15,313 nucleotides of DNA from assembly GCA_004335835.1 (NCBI GenBank), contig RWJK01000142.1, forward strand, positions 1 to 15,313, in the 5' to 3' direction. This stretch comes from Scenedesmus sp. ARA3. Its lineage: Eukaryota > Chlorophyta > Chlorophyceae > Sphaeropleales > Scenedesmaceae. The notes under the pieces are model-generated. The model did not search any database and had not been told where the DNA came from. It saw nothing but the letters and a program-made list of their open reading frames with translations. A program made the translations under genes and the position numbers. Of the stretch, positions 8,828-15,313 are shown piece by piece. Positions within the stretch are counted from its first letter, which is position 1, and every line of letters begins with the position of its first letter.

Positions 8828-9653
8828 CAGTAGCGTGAAGCAATCTTCTCATTCTCCACATATTGCTCAGCATACCTGCATGGGCAGCAGCAATGCAGCG
8901 TGCAACGGCATGTGAGTAGGTACAGGACACGCACATGCCAGCAGCTCAGCGCCACCAGCAGCAGCAGCAGGCAACAGTGGAGGCCTGTGTCAGTTGCTCA
9001 AACTCGTGTGCCCGTGCTGGCAATGTCTGAGCGGCACTTGCTGGATGCAGCTGCAGTGGCGAAGTGAGCTGATGGCTGTTCTGCTGCTGCTGGTGCTCTA
9101 GAAATGGCCCCAACTAGGCAGCTGGACACCACCGCAGCTGCATGTGTGGTGTCTGCATCAATGTGCTGCACATAGCTGAGTATGCTGGCGATATGACTGC
9201 CTCTGCAAGGAGTCGAGCACAATAAACAGCAGCAGCAAGCAGCGGCGCTAGCACCCCTGTTGCTGGCCTACAGGGACCTCTGAGAGCGGGCTGGCTGCCC
9301 AGATCAGGCCGCTCTTGGTACACAACATAACAGGCAAGTCAGATGCAGCTGCGTATGCTCAGTGCACGCTGCATTGTGCCAGCCAGCCCTCTGGGCACTC
9401 ACACGATGGGGCCAAACAGCACCGTGTTGAAGATGGTCAGGCCCAGCCAGTTCTGCAGCAATGTAAAGGTTTAAAGTAAGAGTTTGCTGAGTAAAACTAA
9501 TGCGTGTTCGAAGGCTGCTGCGAGGCTCACGTTCTTGAAGTACTTTGTGATCTTGCCCGGCAGCTTTTGCACGCCCTTCATCACAACTTCTTGATTGTAT
9601 GGTGACAGCGTGTACACTATTTCCCGAATGGGGACGGCCATGCGTGGTGCCAT
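8827..9653 (-). CDS. QCR8: Cytochrome bc1 complex (complex III) subunit QCR8, three exons, complete
   Basis: This is a small nuclear-encoded subunit of mitochondrial ubiquinol-cytochrome c reductase in the inner membrane; in the family it contacts cytochrome b. Exons are 9653-9531 (41 codons, donor GTGAGC), 9452-9403 (acceptor CTGCAG, donor GTGAGT) and 8875-8827 (acceptor CATGCAG, stop TGA at 8829-8827). They splice in phase to 73 residues, against about 72 in plant QCR8. The N-terminal part carries the family hallmark around REIVYTLSPYNQ (residues 10-21). Residues about 42-58 (NWLGLTIFNTVLFGPIV) form the single membrane span, and the tail YAEQYVENEKIASRY matches the plant-type charged ending in RY. 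Introns are 78 and 527 nt. The ATG at 9653 gives the family length; a second ATG at 9641 is possible. The same frame is open further upstream but that part shows no similarity. Confidence 0.93.
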
Positions 9654-10565
9654 GGTGCCTAGTGTTGTAGGAGGACTGGCAGCACGCCGAGGAAAATCAA
9701 GCACGCAGCAGGCTAGCAATAACGCAGAAAGCGCTGGTCCGACGTCTTCAGGTGACCTGAAGTGCCTGTAGGTCTTGGTTTCCCTGGGTTGCACACTAAA
9801 CCTCAAGGTGGAGGGTGGGAATCATGAGCTGAACACCTGGCCTGCTGCCGTTGTGCTGCAGAAGGCAGTGTACAGTTGTAGGTCGAAAGTTGAAGCAGAA
9901 GACTTTGGTTCTGCAGCACTGTGCTGGTGCATCTGAATGTGCTGCTACTTGGCAGCAATGCTGAGAGGCCTGCACTGTCCAACGCGCTACAGCCTGTCCA
10001 ATGGCTTGATGACGAGATCGGACCCTTCAATAATCGAGAATGCATTGCGTTAAAACAAATTCAATGGATGATCAAATCGCAGCTGGTGGCCAGACAATCA
10101 ACTCAGATATGCAATCCCTTATGGTGCCGGCAGGCCTGACTGAAGTCTAAAATTGAATTTGATATTGTTGGCTCGCATGTGCTGTGGGCTTCAAATGATT
10201 AAGTCCCTTGGCTTCACCGTCAACTACTTATCCAGCAACGCTAATTTGCACCCAAACACTGTCTGGGGTGAGCTGCCATAACACATCACCTGTCACCCGG
10301 TGCAGCCTCCCCCCCAGCTGAACCCCATGTCACTCTGCCAGAGTTTCCCTTTGCCTGCTACTGCAATTCCATTCAGGGCCACCTGAACCGTACACAGTAT
10401 GGTTGGACACATTGTTTTTACATCTTACATATGGCGTGATAGGGAGCTTTCAGAGCTGCGCTGTGGGATGCTGGAGTCATTACACACCATGTCTGCTGTG
10501 CTCTTACCTGCTTCCAAAGCACATTGGAGTCGTTGATCGGGATATATTGTGGAACATTCAACACT
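9654..10565. promoter_or_regulatory. Divergent intergenic region between QCR8 and RRC1, candidate bidirectional promoter
   Basis: The start codons of QCR8 (minus) and RRC1 (plus) face away from each other across 912 bp. This stretch is much poorer in triplet repeats than the rest of the window. I see no convincing TATA box at a usable distance; the ATATAT at 10542-10547 is only about 20 nt before the RRC1 ATG and more likely lies in the leader. No further gene is supportable here. Confidence 0.45.

Positions 10566-15313
<4,748 letters not shown>

Noticed and set aside
8998..9175. Alternative third exon for QCR8 reading YVQHIDADTTHAA
   Set aside because: It is phase-compatible through CTCAG at 9176, but the exon at 8875-8827 gives the expected length and the family ending YAEQYVENEKIASRY.

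Overview
The window looks like nuclear DNA of a green alga, probably a chlorophycean (inference). The grounds are a plant-type QCR8, a plant-type RRC1/SR140, many GT-AG introns, a TGTAA-type poly(A) motif and very heavy (CAG)n/(CTG)n triplet content. There are no bacterial operons and I saw no tRNA, rRNA or CRISPR array. All gene models below were assembled by hand from splice signals, phase matching and protein similarity.

Left part (1-6749, minus strand): one large multi-exon gene that runs off the left edge. Its last visible exon is open for at least 1,295 codons. The modelled exons join in phase into a protein of roughly 1,820 residues or more, packed with poly-Ser, poly-Ala and poly-Gln runs. 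I do not recognise the family with confidence. One exon is present twice, and the second copy carries an internal inversion. Several introns hold long triplet tracts next to splice sites.

6750-8351 is a stretch without a supportable gene. 8827-9653 (minus strand) is a three-exon gene for complex III subunit QCR8, which splices to a complete 73-residue protein. 9654-10565 separates QCR8 from a divergent plus-strand gene and is a candidate shared promoter.

Right part (10566-15313, plus strand): the 5' seven exons of an RRC1/SR140 (U2 snRNP-associated RRM/SURP/CID protein) gene, giving 247 residues that stop inside the RRM at the window edge. This gene has repeatedly duplicated parts of its own exons into its introns. 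The end of exon 3 recurs in intron 3. The RNP2-bearing end of exon 6 recurs three times in intron 6, with one copy still intact. A dead copy of the exon 7 start also lies in intron 6. The three genes are not functionally linked in any obvious way: one is respiratory, one is a splicing factor and one is unknown. The unusual material is the exon duplication and the placement of triplet repeats around splice sites.
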